DNA of 64,000 nt, from positions 32,092-96,091 of the forward strand of contig JAPPMG010000057.1 of assembly GCA_028819215.1 (NCBI GenBank), read 5' to 3'. This document shows positions 17,781-26,881 of the stretch, piece by piece. The notes under the pieces are model-generated. The model was not told where the DNA came from and made no database searches. It saw nothing but the letters and a program-made list of their open reading frames with translations. The DNA is from Bryobacterales bacterium (GTDB taxonomy: Bacteria > Acidobacteriota > Terriglobia > Bryobacterales > UBA6623). The position numbers and the translations under genes were made by a program. Position 1 is the stretch's first letter. Each line of letters opens with the position of its first letter.

Positions 17781-19223
17781 ATGAAACGCTGGTTGTGCAT
17801 GGCATGGGTCGCCTGCGCCGCGCTGCAGGCGTCCGACGTCGGGCGAGCGCCGCTGATCTTCCGGGAAGACTGGACCGCATCCCCGCCAGCGATTCCGCTC
17901 ACCCAGCGAGACGTGGCGAACCCTGAGTTGACGGTTGCCGTGCACGGTCTAGGCCCGCCGCTCGTCAAGAAGAGCTACCACGACGCGCGGGAATGGGATC
18001 CCCACTATGTCTGGTCGGGCCTGGCGAAGACCCCGTGGGCCGTCAGCCTGTCGCTCTCGGACGGGGGCCTGATGGACCTCTCCGGCACCGCCACGGTGCG
18101 CTGGCGCAGCCGCCAGTCGGGTTTTCGGACCCTTCGCGCGGTCGTCGAACTGGCGGGCGGCCAGTGGTTGGTCAGCGAACACTCTGACAGCGCGTCCGAA
18201 CAGTGGCGCATCAGCGAGTTCGCATTCTCCAGCGGCCGTTGGCGACGGCTCGACCCAGCCACTGTGACAGAGGGGCCTTGGGCGGAGGATCCAGACCTGA
18301 CCCGCGTGCGCTCGGTCGGATTTACAGATCTGATGCCTGGAGGGCGCAGCCAGGCATGCTCGCGCCTCGATTGGATCGAAGTCTACGGCCAGCGCGTTCC
18401 GAGCGGGCCGCTGGAGGTGTTCATCCTGTCCGGCCAGTCGAACATGGTCGGCTGGGGCAACAGCTTGGAACTCGATAGCGTGGCCCGGTTCGGCCACGAC
18501 ATGCGGCTGGAAATGTTCCTCGATGGCGAGTGGATCCCGCTGCGTCCGCATCGACCGCCATTGGCAGTCCAGCGCGACAGGTGGGGGATCAAGGAGTTCA
18601 CGTTCGGGCCCGAAATCGGCTTCGCCCACGCCGTGGCGCGAGCTTGGCCGGGCAGCCGCATAGGAATCGTCAAGCAAGCCGTGGGCGGCACAGGAATCAT
18701 GGCATGGGCGCCAGAGTGGAACGAGGCCGACGCCGATATCACCGGCGACGCCCGCAAGGGCCCCCTGTACAAGAGACTGCTCGCCGAAGTGCGCCAAGCC
18801 TTGGACGGCGAGAACGCTCGCTTGCGCGGGTTTCTCTGGCTGCAGGGCGCCAAGGACATGCGCGACCAGCGCGCCGCCGATCGGTACGCCGAAAACCTCG
18901 AAGAGCTGATCGCCGCCTTGCGTCGCGACCTCGATGCGCCAGAACTGCCGGCCCTTGTCGGCACCTACCGTTCGGGCGCGGCACCGGACAGCTTGGATGG
19001 CCTGAGCCCGTCCGATCTGCCGCCATCAAACGGGCGTCCGGGCATGTGGGAGGTCCTGCTGGCCCAAACCAAGGTGAACGAACGGGTTCCCCGCTCGGCC
19101 CCGGTATACTTGCGCGACTTGCCCAGGCACCCGGGCAATATCCACGCCAACACCGCGGGCATGCTGCAGGCCGGTCGCGCGTTCGCACGCGTATTCCTAG
19201 AACGCTTCGCCAACGCTGACTGA
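17781..19223 (+). CDS. Sialate O-acetylesterase-like (SASA/SGNH) secreted protein
   Basis: A 480-residue exported protein. MKRWLCMAWVACAALQAS is a signal peptide. An N-terminal beta-sandwich-like region precedes the SGNH-type domain that begins at FILSGQSNMVGWGN, the nucleophile-serine motif of the SASA family (GQSNM). Further blocks are VKQAVGGTGIMAW, GFLWLQGAKDM and the C-terminal HANTAGMLQAG, where the expected catalytic D-x-x-H is not obvious; the last block may supply the histidine. Members deacetylate sialic acids or plant cell-wall xylans; which applies here cannot be told. It faces away from DUF3604 gene 1 and may share a promoter region with it. Confidence 0.82.
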   Translation: MKRWLCMAWVACAALQASDVGRAPLIFREDWTASPPAIPLTQRDVANPELTVAVHGLGPPLVKKSYHDAREWDPHYVWSGLAKTPWAVSLSLSDGGLMDLSGTATVRWRSRQSGFRTLRAVVELAGGQWLVSEHSDSASEQWRISEFAFSSGRWRRLDPATVTEGPWAEDPDLTRVRSVGFTDLMPGGRSQACSRLDWIEVYGQRVPSGPLEVFILSGQSNMVGWGNSLELDSVARFGHDMRLEMFLDGEWIPLRPHRPPLAVQRDRWGIKEFTFGPEIGFAHAVARAWPGSRIGIVKQAVGGTGIMAWAPEWNEADADITGDARKGPLYKRLLAEVRQALDGENARLRGFLWLQGAKDMRDQRAADRYAENLEELIAALRRDLDAPELPALVGTYRSGAAPDSLDGLSPSDLPPSNGRPGMWEVLLAQTKVNERVPRSAPVYLRDLPRHPGNIHANTAGMLQAGRAFARVFLERFANAD

Positions 19224-19258
19224 GGGTTGCACGAGTCAAGCCGCAGCAAGGCATTGGC

Positions 19259-19264
19259 TATAAT
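19259..19264 (+). promoter_or_regulatory. Consensus -10 TATAAT upstream of the oxidase pair
   Basis: A perfect TATAAT in the gap after the acetylesterase-like gene. Start of transcription would be near 19271, eight bases before a GTG (19279) and about 41 before the ATG (19312). No convincing -35 box at 16-18 bases, so it may be weak or activator dependent. Confidence 0.5.
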
Positions 19265-19311
19265 CGTGCCCGATTCACGTGTCTGCCAAGGCAGGCCGCG
19301 GCTCTGGTCCC

Positions 19312-20496
19312 ATGACCGCTCGTGAAGCACGCTGGCATCGCAGCCTGAGCCGCCGCAAGGCGCTGGCCGGCCTGGCTGGCTTCTTGGCCGGATCGAACGG
19401 CGTCAGGGCACAGCAGGACAAGTTTCGGGATCACAGCCGCATCCCTGGCCTGTCGGAGATGCGGGATGTCTTCGATTTCGAAGCGGCCGCCTACGAGAGG
19501 CTAGACCGGGCCACCTACAACTACACGGCTCGCGGCGGCGGCAGCGAGTTCACCACGCGACGGAATCGCGAGGCGTTCGACTGGGTCTCGATCGTGCCGC
19601 GGGCTGCTGGCGATCCGGGCCCTCCCGGAACGGCCGGGAACGTGCTCGGCACGCCGATGGCATTCCCGATCATGCTGGCACCGACCGCGGCCCACGAAGT
19701 GCTGCATCCGGACAAGGAGGCGGCCACCTACGCCGGCTGCAAGGGCGCATCCGAGACCCCCATGATCGTCAGCCATGTCGCGAGCATGCCGTTCGCGGAC
19801 ATCGCCAGGGCCGATGGCGGGCCGCTATGGTTCCAGCTCTATCCGCGCGAGGAGCTCGAGCAGAACCGCGAGCCACTCGAATCCGCGCAAGCGGCCGGCG
19901 CCGGCGCGATCGTGGTTACGATCGACCAGCAGGCCTCTTTCTATGACCGCGGCTACCATGACCGCAATCTTTCGCTGCGCCCGCGCCGGCCGCCCCGATA
20001 TAGCGGCAATGCCGCGCGCTACCGCTTCACCTCCGGGCGGATGTGGTACGAGTGGAAGCTCTTCGATGGCTTGCGCGGCATGGTCAGGGTGCCGATGCTC
20101 GCGAAGGGCATCCTGACCGCCGAGGACGCACTGCTGGCCGTGGAGCACGGCCTGGACGGCATCATCATTTCCAACCACGGCGGCCGCACGCTCGACTACA
20201 CGCCTTCGAGCCTAGAAGTGCTCCCAGAGATCGTCGAGGCCGTCGCGGGGCGGATACCGGTCTTGATCGACAGTGGATTCCGGCGCGGCAGTGACATCCT
20301 CAAGGCCATGGCGCTGGGGGCCTCGGCAATCTGCCTAGGGCGTGTGCCGCGCTGGGGCCTAGGCTCGTTCGGAGCGCCCGGCGTGACCAGGGTCTTGGAG
20401 ATCGTGCAAGAGGACTTCCGGCAGGCCATGACCAGCTGCGGCGCCGCCAGCCTGGGCGCGATCGATCGCTCCCTGGTGCGGACGGATTTCCCATGA
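19312..20496 (+). CDS. FMN-dependent alpha-hydroxyacid oxidase/dehydrogenase, Tat-type signal
   Basis: A 394-residue enzyme of the glycolate oxidase/lactate dehydrogenase (LldD) family that oxidises 2-hydroxyacids with FMN. Conserved residues are visible: the Tyr in ATYNYTARGGG, the LAPTA FMN loop, WFQLYPREELE, the Lys in MLAKGILTAEDA and the catalytic His/Arg in IISNHGGRTLD, followed by LIDSGFRRGSDILKAMALGA. The N-terminus LSRRKALAGLAGFLAG has a twin-arginine signal, so it is exported folded. The start could also be the GTG at 19279. It overlaps the next gene by four bases (ATGA), so the two are translationally coupled. Confidence 0.93.
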   Translation: MTAREARWHRSLSRRKALAGLAGFLAGSNGVRAQQDKFRDHSRIPGLSEMRDVFDFEAAAYERLDRATYNYTARGGGSEFTTRRNREAFDWVSIVPRAAGDPGPPGTAGNVLGTPMAFPIMLAPTAAHEVLHPDKEAATYAGCKGASETPMIVSHVASMPFADIARADGGPLWFQLYPREELEQNREPLESAQAAGAGAIVVTIDQQASFYDRGYHDRNLSLRPRRPPRYSGNAARYRFTSGRMWYEWKLFDGLRGMVRVPMLAKGILTAEDALLAVEHGLDGIIISNHGGRTLDYTPSSLEVLPEIVEAVAGRIPVLIDSGFRRGSDILKAMALGASAICLGRVPRWGLGSFGAPGVTRVLEIVQEDFRQAMTSCGAASLGAIDRSLVRTDFP

Positions 20497-21551
20497 GTGG
20501 CGTCTGCCCCAGCCGCCGCCAAGCACTCTACGGCCTTGCGAGCCTCGTGGCGTCGTCCCCTTGCCTCCGCGCAGCTCAGGCACCGGAGCTTGTTGGCGAG
20601 GCACCGGGGCGCATGACGCCCATCGACGAGTTCGCCAACGTGCCGGAGTTCGAAGAGATGGCCCGGAGCTCGCTGAGCGAGCGTGCCTTCCGGCGCATCG
20701 CCGGAGGGGACCGTTCTGCCTTGGAGCGGATCACGTTCCGGGCACGCATGATGGTCAACACTAAGGCGCTAGACCTGTCGCTGGAACTGTTCGGCCAGCC
20801 GATGTTCGCGCCCATCCTAGTTGGCCCCGCCTCGCGCCAAGGCCAACTCCACAGCGACGGGGAGTTGGCCACGGCCGCGGGCACGGCCGCCGCCAAGGCG
20901 ACGCTGGTGACAGCCGAACACAGCGGCACGCCACTCGCGAAGACCATCGCGGCAGCTCCCGGAGCATGGCGGCAGTTCTATCCCGATTCCGATGTCGGCG
21001 CGCTGAGCGAGCGCATCCGAGCGGCGGTCGAAGCCGGTGCGCGGACGATTTGCCTCAGCCTTGGCGAAGAGCGCGGTGGGCGCGCGGGCACTCCCGTGCG
21101 CTATGGCTGGGACGTTCTCGAGCAACTGCGAGATGCCGCGACGGTACCCTTTGTGCTCAAGGGGGTCATGCAGCCAACCGACGCTCTGGAAGCGGCCCAT
21201 CGCGGAATCGCCGGCGTCGTCGTGTCGAATCACGGCACGGGCCGAGCGCAGGGCGAAGCCGAACCGGTCGCGGTCCTGCCTACGATTGCCGACGCCGTGG
21301 CCGGGCGCATGCCGCTGCTGGTGGACGGCGGCTTCCGGCGCGGCAGCGACGTGCTGAAGGCAATCGCGCTGGGAGCGACAGCGGCGCTAGTTTGCCGCCC
21401 GGTCCTGTGGGGATTGGCCGCCTACGGCGCAGCGGGCGTCCAAAAGGTCGTCGAAATGCTGCAGACCGAGCTCGCCAAGGACATGGTGCAGGTCGGGGCT
21501 GTCAATCTTGCGGCGATACGGCGCGACCACATCCGCATACACAGCCGCTGA
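20493..21551 (+). CDS. Second, diverged FMN-dependent alpha-hydroxyacid oxidase family protein
   Basis: A 352-residue paralogue of the preceding gene, coupled to it by an ATGA overlap. It too has a Tat-like N-terminus (PSRRQALYGLASLVASS). The FMN frame is kept: ILVGPASRQG, WRQFYPD, FVLKGVMQPTDA and LLVDGGFRRGSDVLKAIALGA. Two catalytic features differ: the first active-site Tyr region reads AFRRIAGGD, with no Tyr, and the His/Arg motif reads VSNHGTGRAQ, with an extra residue between His and Arg. It may have altered substrate range, or be an inactive partner of a hetero-oligomer. Family assignment is firm; activity is not. Confidence 0.88.
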   Translation: MSGVCPSRRQALYGLASLVASSPCLRAAQAPELVGEAPGRMTPIDEFANVPEFEEMARSSLSERAFRRIAGGDRSALERITFRARMMVNTKALDLSLELFGQPMFAPILVGPASRQGQLHSDGELATAAGTAAAKATLVTAEHSGTPLAKTIAAAPGAWRQFYPDSDVGALSERIRAAVEAGARTICLSLGEERGGRAGTPVRYGWDVLEQLRDAATVPFVLKGVMQPTDALEAAHRGIAGVVVSNHGTGRAQGEAEPVAVLPTIADAVAGRMPLLVDGGFRRGSDVLKAIALGATAALVCRPVLWGLAAYGAAGVQKVVEMLQTELAKDMVQVGAVNLAAIRRDHIRIHSR

Positions 21552-21567
21552 GAACCTCCGCCCTGCT

Positions 21568-23007
21568 TCACCGGCGGTCCGGATTGGGAAGCGGCTCTTG
21601 TGCGCCCACTGAGATTCGCCATGCGTTCAGCTTGGCCAGCAGGGCGGCGGCCTGGTCCGGCATCTCCGCAGCCAAGTCGCGGCTCTCGCCAACATCTTCG
21701 GCGAGGTTGTAGAGTTCAGCCCGGTCATCCTCGTAGAAATGCACCAAGCGCCAATCGCCGTCGCGGATGGCCGAATGCGGGGTCGAGCCACCATTGTGAT
21801 AGTGGGGATAGTGCCAGTAGAGCGTTTCCCGGTCGAGTCGGGCCGACGGATCGCGCAGGACACCAGCCAGGCTGACACCGTCCACCAGCTCGTTGTGGGC
21901 CGGATCCCCCTCCACGCCCGCGATCTCGAGTAGCGTTGGGTACACGTCAACCGTGATCACTGGCTGGTCGCTCACGCTGGCGGGCGGCGTCACACCCGGC
22001 CAGAAATAGATCGTCGGCGTGCGCACGCCTCCCTCGTAGGCCGATCCCTTGCCCTCCCTGAGCGGGGAGTTCTCGGTGGGGTTGCCCATGCGACCATCTG
22101 GCCCCTTGCGATCCAAGCCCCCGTTGTCGCCGGTCAGCACGATGACGGTCTTGTCGGCGACACCCAGATCTTCCAGCTTGGCCCGCAGCCTGCCAACGCT
22201 TCGGTCCAAGGCCGCAAGCATGCCGGCGTACGAGGGATTCCGGTGCCGCTTCGAGGCGTCCACGCGATCCTCGAACTGGGCTAGGTCCTCGGACTTGGCC
22301 TCGATCGGCGTATGCACGGTGTAGTACGGAAAGTAGAGCAGGAACGGCTCGTCGCCGAAATCGTCCAAGATGGCGATCGCCTCGTCCGTCAAGCGGTCGG
22401 TGAGATAGTCGCCTTCGGAGCCTCCCTCCGGCAACGGGTACACCTCGCGGTTGTCGCGCTTGTACGGATGATGGTAGCTGCCCGGCGCGCCCCACTCGTT
22501 GCCGGCGATGTTGATCTCGAAGCCATGGTTCTGGGGGGCATATTCGGCCATCACTTCCGGGTCCAAGCGCGGCATCAAGTGCCACTTGCCCACGTGCGCG
22601 GTTCGGTAGCCTTCCGCGCGCAGCGCCTCCGCCAAGGTTGTGTGGCGATGTTCGAGTCGCATCGTCCAATCGGGTGGGCGCAGGGGCGCGCGCGGGCGGC
22701 TGTGTCCGGGAATCCAATCGGTGACATTGGTGCGCCCGGGATACAAGCCGGTCATCATGGCGGCCCGTGTGGGCGAGCAAACCGTGCAGGCGGCATAGCC
22801 GTGCGTGAAGCGGACTCCGTCTTGTGCGAGCTGGTCGATATTGGGCGTGAGGTAGAAATCGCTTCCGTAACAGCCCAAGTCCGTCCAGCCGAGATCATCG
22901 ACAAGCAGCACCAAGAAGTTCGGCGGTCTCTCCGCCGCGTCGCGTTCGACCACCGAGGAGCATGCAAGCAAGAGAACTGCGACGAGAGCCGCTGACAACC
23001 GTGGCAT
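21568..23007 (-). CDS. Sulfatase, secreted lipoprotein
   Basis: A 479-residue sulfatase. It opens MPRLSAALVAVLLLACSS with lipobox LLLAC, then FLVLLVDDLGWTDLGCYGS (metal ligands), the formylglycine motif CSPTRAAMMTG, and VGKWHLMPRLD with the conserved Lys and His. The later VLTGDNGG holds the remaining metal Asp/Asn. The length is normal for a type I sulfatase. It converges on the oxidase pair with 16 bases between stops and diverges from the SanA-like gene. TAGAAT lies six bases before its ATG. No sulfatase-maturing enzyme is present in the window. Confidence 0.94.
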   Translation of the reverse strand: MPRLSAALVAVLLLACSSVVERDAAERPPNFLVLLVDDLGWTDLGCYGSDFYLTPNIDQLAQDGVRFTHGYAACTVCSPTRAAMMTGLYPGRTNVTDWIPGHSRPRAPLRPPDWTMRLEHRHTTLAEALRAEGYRTAHVGKWHLMPRLDPEVMAEYAPQNHGFEINIAGNEWGAPGSYHHPYKRDNREVYPLPEGGSEGDYLTDRLTDEAIAILDDFGDEPFLLYFPYYTVHTPIEAKSEDLAQFEDRVDASKRHRNPSYAGMLAALDRSVGRLRAKLEDLGVADKTVIVLTGDNGGLDRKGPDGRMGNPTENSPLREGKGSAYEGGVRTPTIYFWPGVTPPASVSDQPVITVDVYPTLLEIAGVEGDPAHNELVDGVSLAGVLRDPSARLDRETLYWHYPHYHNGGSTPHSAIRDGDWRLVHFYEDDRAELYNLAEDVGESRDLAAEMPDQAAALLAKLNAWRISVGAQEPLPNPDRR

Positions 23008-23013
23008 GGCAAG

Positions 23014-23019
23014 ATTCTA
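23014..23019 (-). promoter_or_regulatory. -10-like TAGAAT before the sulfatase
   Basis: TAGAAT on the minus strand, six bases before the ATG at 23007. A GGGAGG lies upstream of the hexamer, too far from the ATG to serve as a ribosome site, so a leaderless transcript is likely. Confidence 0.4.
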
Positions 23020-23174
23020 CCCTCCCGGTGGCCGCGCATGCCCTGAATCCTGTCCTGTGCCGCTCCCGGAAGTGGCGCAAGGGCTCTCCTGTTGGCCACT
23101 CTGCGGCACGGACGCAAGCCGGCTGCCCGAGGGCTAGTCGGCCACCCCAAGAGAACCCTACACAGCCGAATTCG

Positions 23175-23197
23175 CGAGAATTGCAGCGTGATTCTCG
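23175..23197. repeat. Inverted repeat in divergent promoter region
   Basis: CGAGAAT and ATTCTCG form a perfect 7-base inverted repeat around a 9-base spacer, in the unusually AT-rich gap between the sulfatase and the SanA-like gene. No T tract follows, so an operator or small hairpin is more likely than a terminator. Confidence 0.4.
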
Positions 23198-23236
23198 AAA
23201 CGACATTGATACCCCCTTAAATCCACATTAGATCTA

Positions 23237-23265
23237 CTTACATTCACCGACGCATCAGCTACACT
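23237..23265 (+). promoter_or_regulatory. Sigma-70-like promoter for the SanA-like gene
   Basis: CTTACA and TACACT (four of six matches each) are spaced by 17 bases. Transcription would start near 23272. This is the only element in the window with both boxes at good spacing. Confidence 0.35.
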
Positions 23266-23281
23266 CTCTCTGTCAGCAACG

Positions 23282-24016
23282 ATGCCGCTTAGGATAAGAA
23301 CGAGTTCAATCACGGATTCACTCAAGATGAGCGCGACGCAGGTACGAACCGCGGCAGCTGCCCTCGGGCTGGCACTTGCCGTGCTGGTCTCGGGCCTGTA
23401 TCTGTCGGCTCGCTATGTCAGCTGGCGCATTGACCAGACGGCCGGTCCGCGGCTGTTCGCCGACTTGGACCGTCTGCCGCAAAACGACGTGGGTCTGGTA
23501 CTGGGCACGTCGCGAAACCGCGGCAACGGGCTCAACGAGTTCTATGCCCATCGCATCGACGCGGCCGCACAGTTGTATCGCAACGGGAAAATCCGCCACA
23601 TCATCGTCAGCGGATCCAATCCGAGCAAGTACTACAACGAGCCGGAAGTGATGCGGCGCGACCTTGTCGAAGCGGGCGTGCCGACCGACAGCATCACCGA
23701 GGATCGCGGAGGATTGCGGACGTTGGACTCCGTCGTGCGGGCGCACAAGGTGATGGGGCAGACATCGTTCACGATCATCTCGCAGCGGTTCCACGCCGCC
23801 CGGGCAGTCTACATCGGCACCAGTCGCGGCCTGGACGTGGTCGCCTATTGCGCCCGGGACGCTTCCGGCCCGGTACTGCTGTCCTCTCGGATGCGCGAGT
23901 ACGGCGCCCGCATGATGGCGATGTGGGACTTGAACGTCTGGAACACGCAGCCGCAGCAGTTGGGACGGCCGGTAGAGATCACCTTCCAGCCGCGAGCCAG
24001 CGCCGAGTTGGACTGA
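23282..24016 (+). CDS. SanA/YdcF-like (DUF218) membrane protein
   Basis: A 244-residue protein with one N-terminal membrane anchor (AALGLALAVLVSGLYLSA) and a DUF218 domain outside the membrane. SanA-like blocks are VGLVLGTSRNRGNGLNEFYAHRI, IIVSGSNPSKYYNEPEVM, EDRGGLRTLDSVVRA and TIISQRFHAARAVYIG. SanA is linked to envelope barrier function and vancomycin resistance at high temperature in enterobacteria; the molecular activity is not settled. An internal ATG at 23327 would give 229 residues with the anchor closer to the N-terminus, as in E. coli SanA, and is an equally good start. It ends six bases before the convergent kinase gene. Confidence 0.88.
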   Translation: MPLRIRTSSITDSLKMSATQVRTAAAALGLALAVLVSGLYLSARYVSWRIDQTAGPRLFADLDRLPQNDVGLVLGTSRNRGNGLNEFYAHRIDAAAQLYRNGKIRHIIVSGSNPSKYYNEPEVMRRDLVEAGVPTDSITEDRGGLRTLDSVVRAHKVMGQTSFTIISQRFHAARAVYIGTSRGLDVVAYCARDASGPVLLSSRMREYGARMMAMWDLNVWNTQPQQLGRPVEITFQPRASAELD

Positions 24017-24021
24017 TCTGG

Positions 24022-26790
24022 TCAGGGCTCGCGAAACGCGGGAGACCAGTCCTGCGTGACACGGATGGCGCGGCGCGGATCGCCCAGCGGGCCGGAGACC
24101 ACGATACGACCGCCCGTGCCCACGTCGTAGGAGGGATAGCGACGCGCTCCCATGAAGCTGTCCCTGGCGAACAACTTCTCGGCGGCGCCGAATGCGAATC
24201 CGCCGTTTGTCTGCACGCGCACCCGGTGCAGCGTGTCGTTGCTGATGAAGTACAGCTCGGAACCCTCCGGGCTCCACTTTGCCAGCCTGCCGCCTTCGGT
24301 AGTCACTTGCCAGCGCTGCTCGCCGCTGGGAAAGGGCTTCACGTAGACCTCGAAGTCGCCGGATTCATTGCTCTCGTAAGCGACATAGCTGCCATCCGGC
24401 GAGAATACCGCGTCGTCGACGATGAACGGCGCCACAGGCAGGAAGTCGCGCATTTCCCATTCGCCGCCGTTCGTGCGCTCTAGGTACTTGATCGCCGTCC
24501 GTCCGCCCCGACCGGAGCCCGGTCTTTCCTGCGGCGGGGCGAGAGCTTGGTCGGGCGCCTGCCCGCGCGCCCCAGACCTGGCGGCGCCTCCCAGGAAGCT
24601 GCGTACTTGGAGCAAGATGTAGCGCCCATCTAGAGACCAGTCCAGTGGCGTTAGGCCGGGCTCGTCTCCATCGTAAAGCGATTGTGCCGGGCTGCCAGCG
24701 CCTACCGGCAGGAGCCTGAGGCCCGACGGGCCTCGCTGCGCGAACAGTATGCTCTCACCGTCAGGCGACCAGATCGCGCCGCTCTCGTTGGCATCGCCGA
24801 AGGTCACCCGGTGGAGCACCGGCCGGTCCGACTCGTGCACCCACAGGTCGTAATCCCGGCCCGTGCCGCCGGAGACTAGGACCCGGTCGTCGACCGGCGA
24901 CAGGCGGGGACCAACGATCCAAGCTTGCGGTCTTCCGATCTCTCCGATCGTCCGCCCCGTCTCGTCGAGCCAGAGCAAGCCCATCTGGCTGGCGAATCGA
25001 CTGTCCAGATGCAACATCGTCCCGTCAGCTGCCAGGGAAAGATCGGAAGCGTCTTGCACGACGGCGAAGGCATCTCCCGATAGTTCGAGATCCCCCAGCG
25101 AGAACTTCATTGCCCAGACCGAAGAAGACATCAGCGAAGGCCGATACAGCAGGTGTCCGGTCTTGGAGTAGACCGGTTCCGCACCTTCAGCCAGTTCGAC
25201 GGCCGGGCCCACCTCGCCCCCTGTCACGCGCCGCGCCATCAGCGCATCCCGATCAGACATGTGTATCGAATACAGCAGCACTTCCTCGTCTTCTGAAACG
25301 CCCACTACGGACATGCCGGCTACCGTTCCTCGGCGTCGCTCGGGCTGCTCGATGAGCTGCCTCGGAGCGCCTCCCAGGGACGACACGCGGAGCATCGGCC
25401 CGCCGACCGGCGCGTAGATGATGAACTGGCCGTCGGCACTCCACGTCGCACCCGTGATGCCGAAACTCGACTCGTCCACCAGCATCGTCAACTCCCGGCC
25501 GCGCAAGCCGAACTTGCCCAATCCAGCCCTGCTTGTAAAGCCCACGAAGTTGCTGTCAGGCGACCAAAAGACCAGCCGTGCGCCCTCTGCCCCTTCCACT
25601 TGGTAAGGCTCGTGCCGGTTCAGCGGCTGAATCCAGAGCGAGCCGCCCGAACCGCTGGTGCTGTACGCAATGTTCCGCCCGTCCGGCGAGATCGCGGCGT
25701 GCCCGATGGCCTGTCCCTCGCCAAGGCTGCTCGCGGGCCTAAGTGTGAATCGACGAGTCTCCCGCGATGTCTCCGCATCCCCGCCCGACAACGCCAAGCC
25801 TGCCACGAAAGCTGCCGCAACGGCGATGGCACCGAGCGCAACAAACGGCCAGCGCTTGATGGCCGCGTGCAGCCAAGACGGGTACCGCAGCGGGGCTTCG
25901 GCGGGCGGCTGCGCGGCCGGCGTGTCCGGTCGCTCAATGGGTTGAAACGCGGTTCGCCCGGTGGACGCGCGCCGCTGCAGCCGTTCGATGTCCACGATCA
26001 GCTCGCGAGCATCTTGGTAGCGGTCAGCGGGGGCCTTCGCCAAGCATTTCTCGATGATCCACTCCAACTCCATCGGCACTCGAGAGCGCAGCGATGTCAC
26101 CGGTTCGGGCTCTTCGTTGAGGATCGAGTACAGAATCGCTTGGTCGTAGTGGCCCTTGAACGGCAGCTCGCCCACAACCATCTCGTGCAGCACCACTCCC
26201 AGTGACCACAGGTCGGTGCGGGCGTCGACCGGGTCGCCCAAGGCCTGTTCCGGCGACATGTACGCCGTCGTGCCCACGCGGGTGTCGACGCGGGTGAGCT
26301 TCGACGCTCCGGATACCTGGGCCAGGCCGAAATCCATCAGCTTGGCCACCGGCTTGCCGGCGCGATCCTCGCTGACCATGATGTTCGAGGACTTGATGTC
26401 GCGGTGAACCACCCCGGCCGCATGCGCGGCGGAGAGCGCTTCGGCGGCCTGCCGGGCGATTTCGTAGGCCGTCTCCAGAGATAGCGGCCCCTTTTCTATG
26501 CGCTTGTCGAGCGACTCGCCCTCCAAGTACGCCATCACGAGGAACTTCTCCTCTTCCTGCGTGTGGATCTCGTAGACGGTGCAGATGTTCGGATGATCCA
26601 AAGCGGCGGCCGCCTGCGCCTCGCGCTCGAAGCGCTCCACCGCCTGGCTGTCGGCGGTGAAGTCCTTGGGCAGGAACTTCAGCGCGACGACCCGCTTGAG
26701 GCGAGTGTCCTCCGCCTTGAAGACCGAGCCCATGCCGCCGGAACCGATCGGTTCAAGGATGCGATAGCGAGATCCGGCCCTGTCTTTCAC
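24022..26790 (-). CDS. Ser/Thr protein kinase with C-terminal TolB/WD40-like propeller
   Basis: A 922-residue transmembrane receptor-type kinase. The cytoplasmic kinase domain (residues 9 to about 275) has the glycine loop GSGGMGSVF, the Lys in VALKFLP, catalytic loop HRDIKSSN, DFG in LMDFGLA and the APE-like YMSPEQA. A proline-rich linker and a membrane segment (FVALGAIAVAAAFVAGLAL) lead to a periplasmic propeller with repeated blocks such as AISPDGRNIAY, IWSPDGESILF and VFSPDGSYVAYESN. This fusion is very common in Acidobacteriota. The start codon is GTG. The ligand and phosphorylation targets are unknown; no regulator gene is adjacent. Confidence 0.95.
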   Translation of the reverse strand: MKDRAGSRYRILEPIGSGGMGSVFKAEDTRLKRVVALKFLPKDFTADSQAVERFEREAQAAAALDHPNICTVYEIHTQEEEKFLVMAYLEGESLDKRIEKGPLSLETAYEIARQAAEALSAAHAAGVVHRDIKSSNIMVSEDRAGKPVAKLMDFGLAQVSGASKLTRVDTRVGTTAYMSPEQALGDPVDARTDLWSLGVVLHEMVVGELPFKGHYDQAILYSILNEEPEPVTSLRSRVPMELEWIIEKCLAKAPADRYQDARELIVDIERLQRRASTGRTAFQPIERPDTPAAQPPAEAPLRYPSWLHAAIKRWPFVALGAIAVAAAFVAGLALSGGDAETSRETRRFTLRPASSLGEGQAIGHAAISPDGRNIAYSTSGSGGSLWIQPLNRHEPYQVEGAEGARLVFWSPDSNFVGFTSRAGLGKFGLRGRELTMLVDESSFGITGATWSADGQFIIYAPVGGPMLRVSSLGGAPRQLIEQPERRRGTVAGMSVVGVSEDEEVLLYSIHMSDRDALMARRVTGGEVGPAVELAEGAEPVYSKTGHLLYRPSLMSSSVWAMKFSLGDLELSGDAFAVVQDASDLSLAADGTMLHLDSRFASQMGLLWLDETGRTIGEIGRPQAWIVGPRLSPVDDRVLVSGGTGRDYDLWVHESDRPVLHRVTFGDANESGAIWSPDGESILFAQRGPSGLRLLPVGAGSPAQSLYDGDEPGLTPLDWSLDGRYILLQVRSFLGGAARSGARGQAPDQALAPPQERPGSGRGGRTAIKYLERTNGGEWEMRDFLPVAPFIVDDAVFSPDGSYVAYESNESGDFEVYVKPFPSGEQRWQVTTEGGRLAKWSPEGSELYFISNDTLHRVRVQTNGGFAFGAAEKLFARDSFMGARRYPSYDVGTGGRIVVSGPLGDPRRAIRVTQDWSPAFREP

Positions 26791-26881
26791 GCTCTAACCG
26801 GCCCTGGCTATTGTGGCGTTGACCAATGGCGGTGAGTTACGGACTCCCCTTCAGTCGAGCCTGCGGGGTGACAATGGGCGC

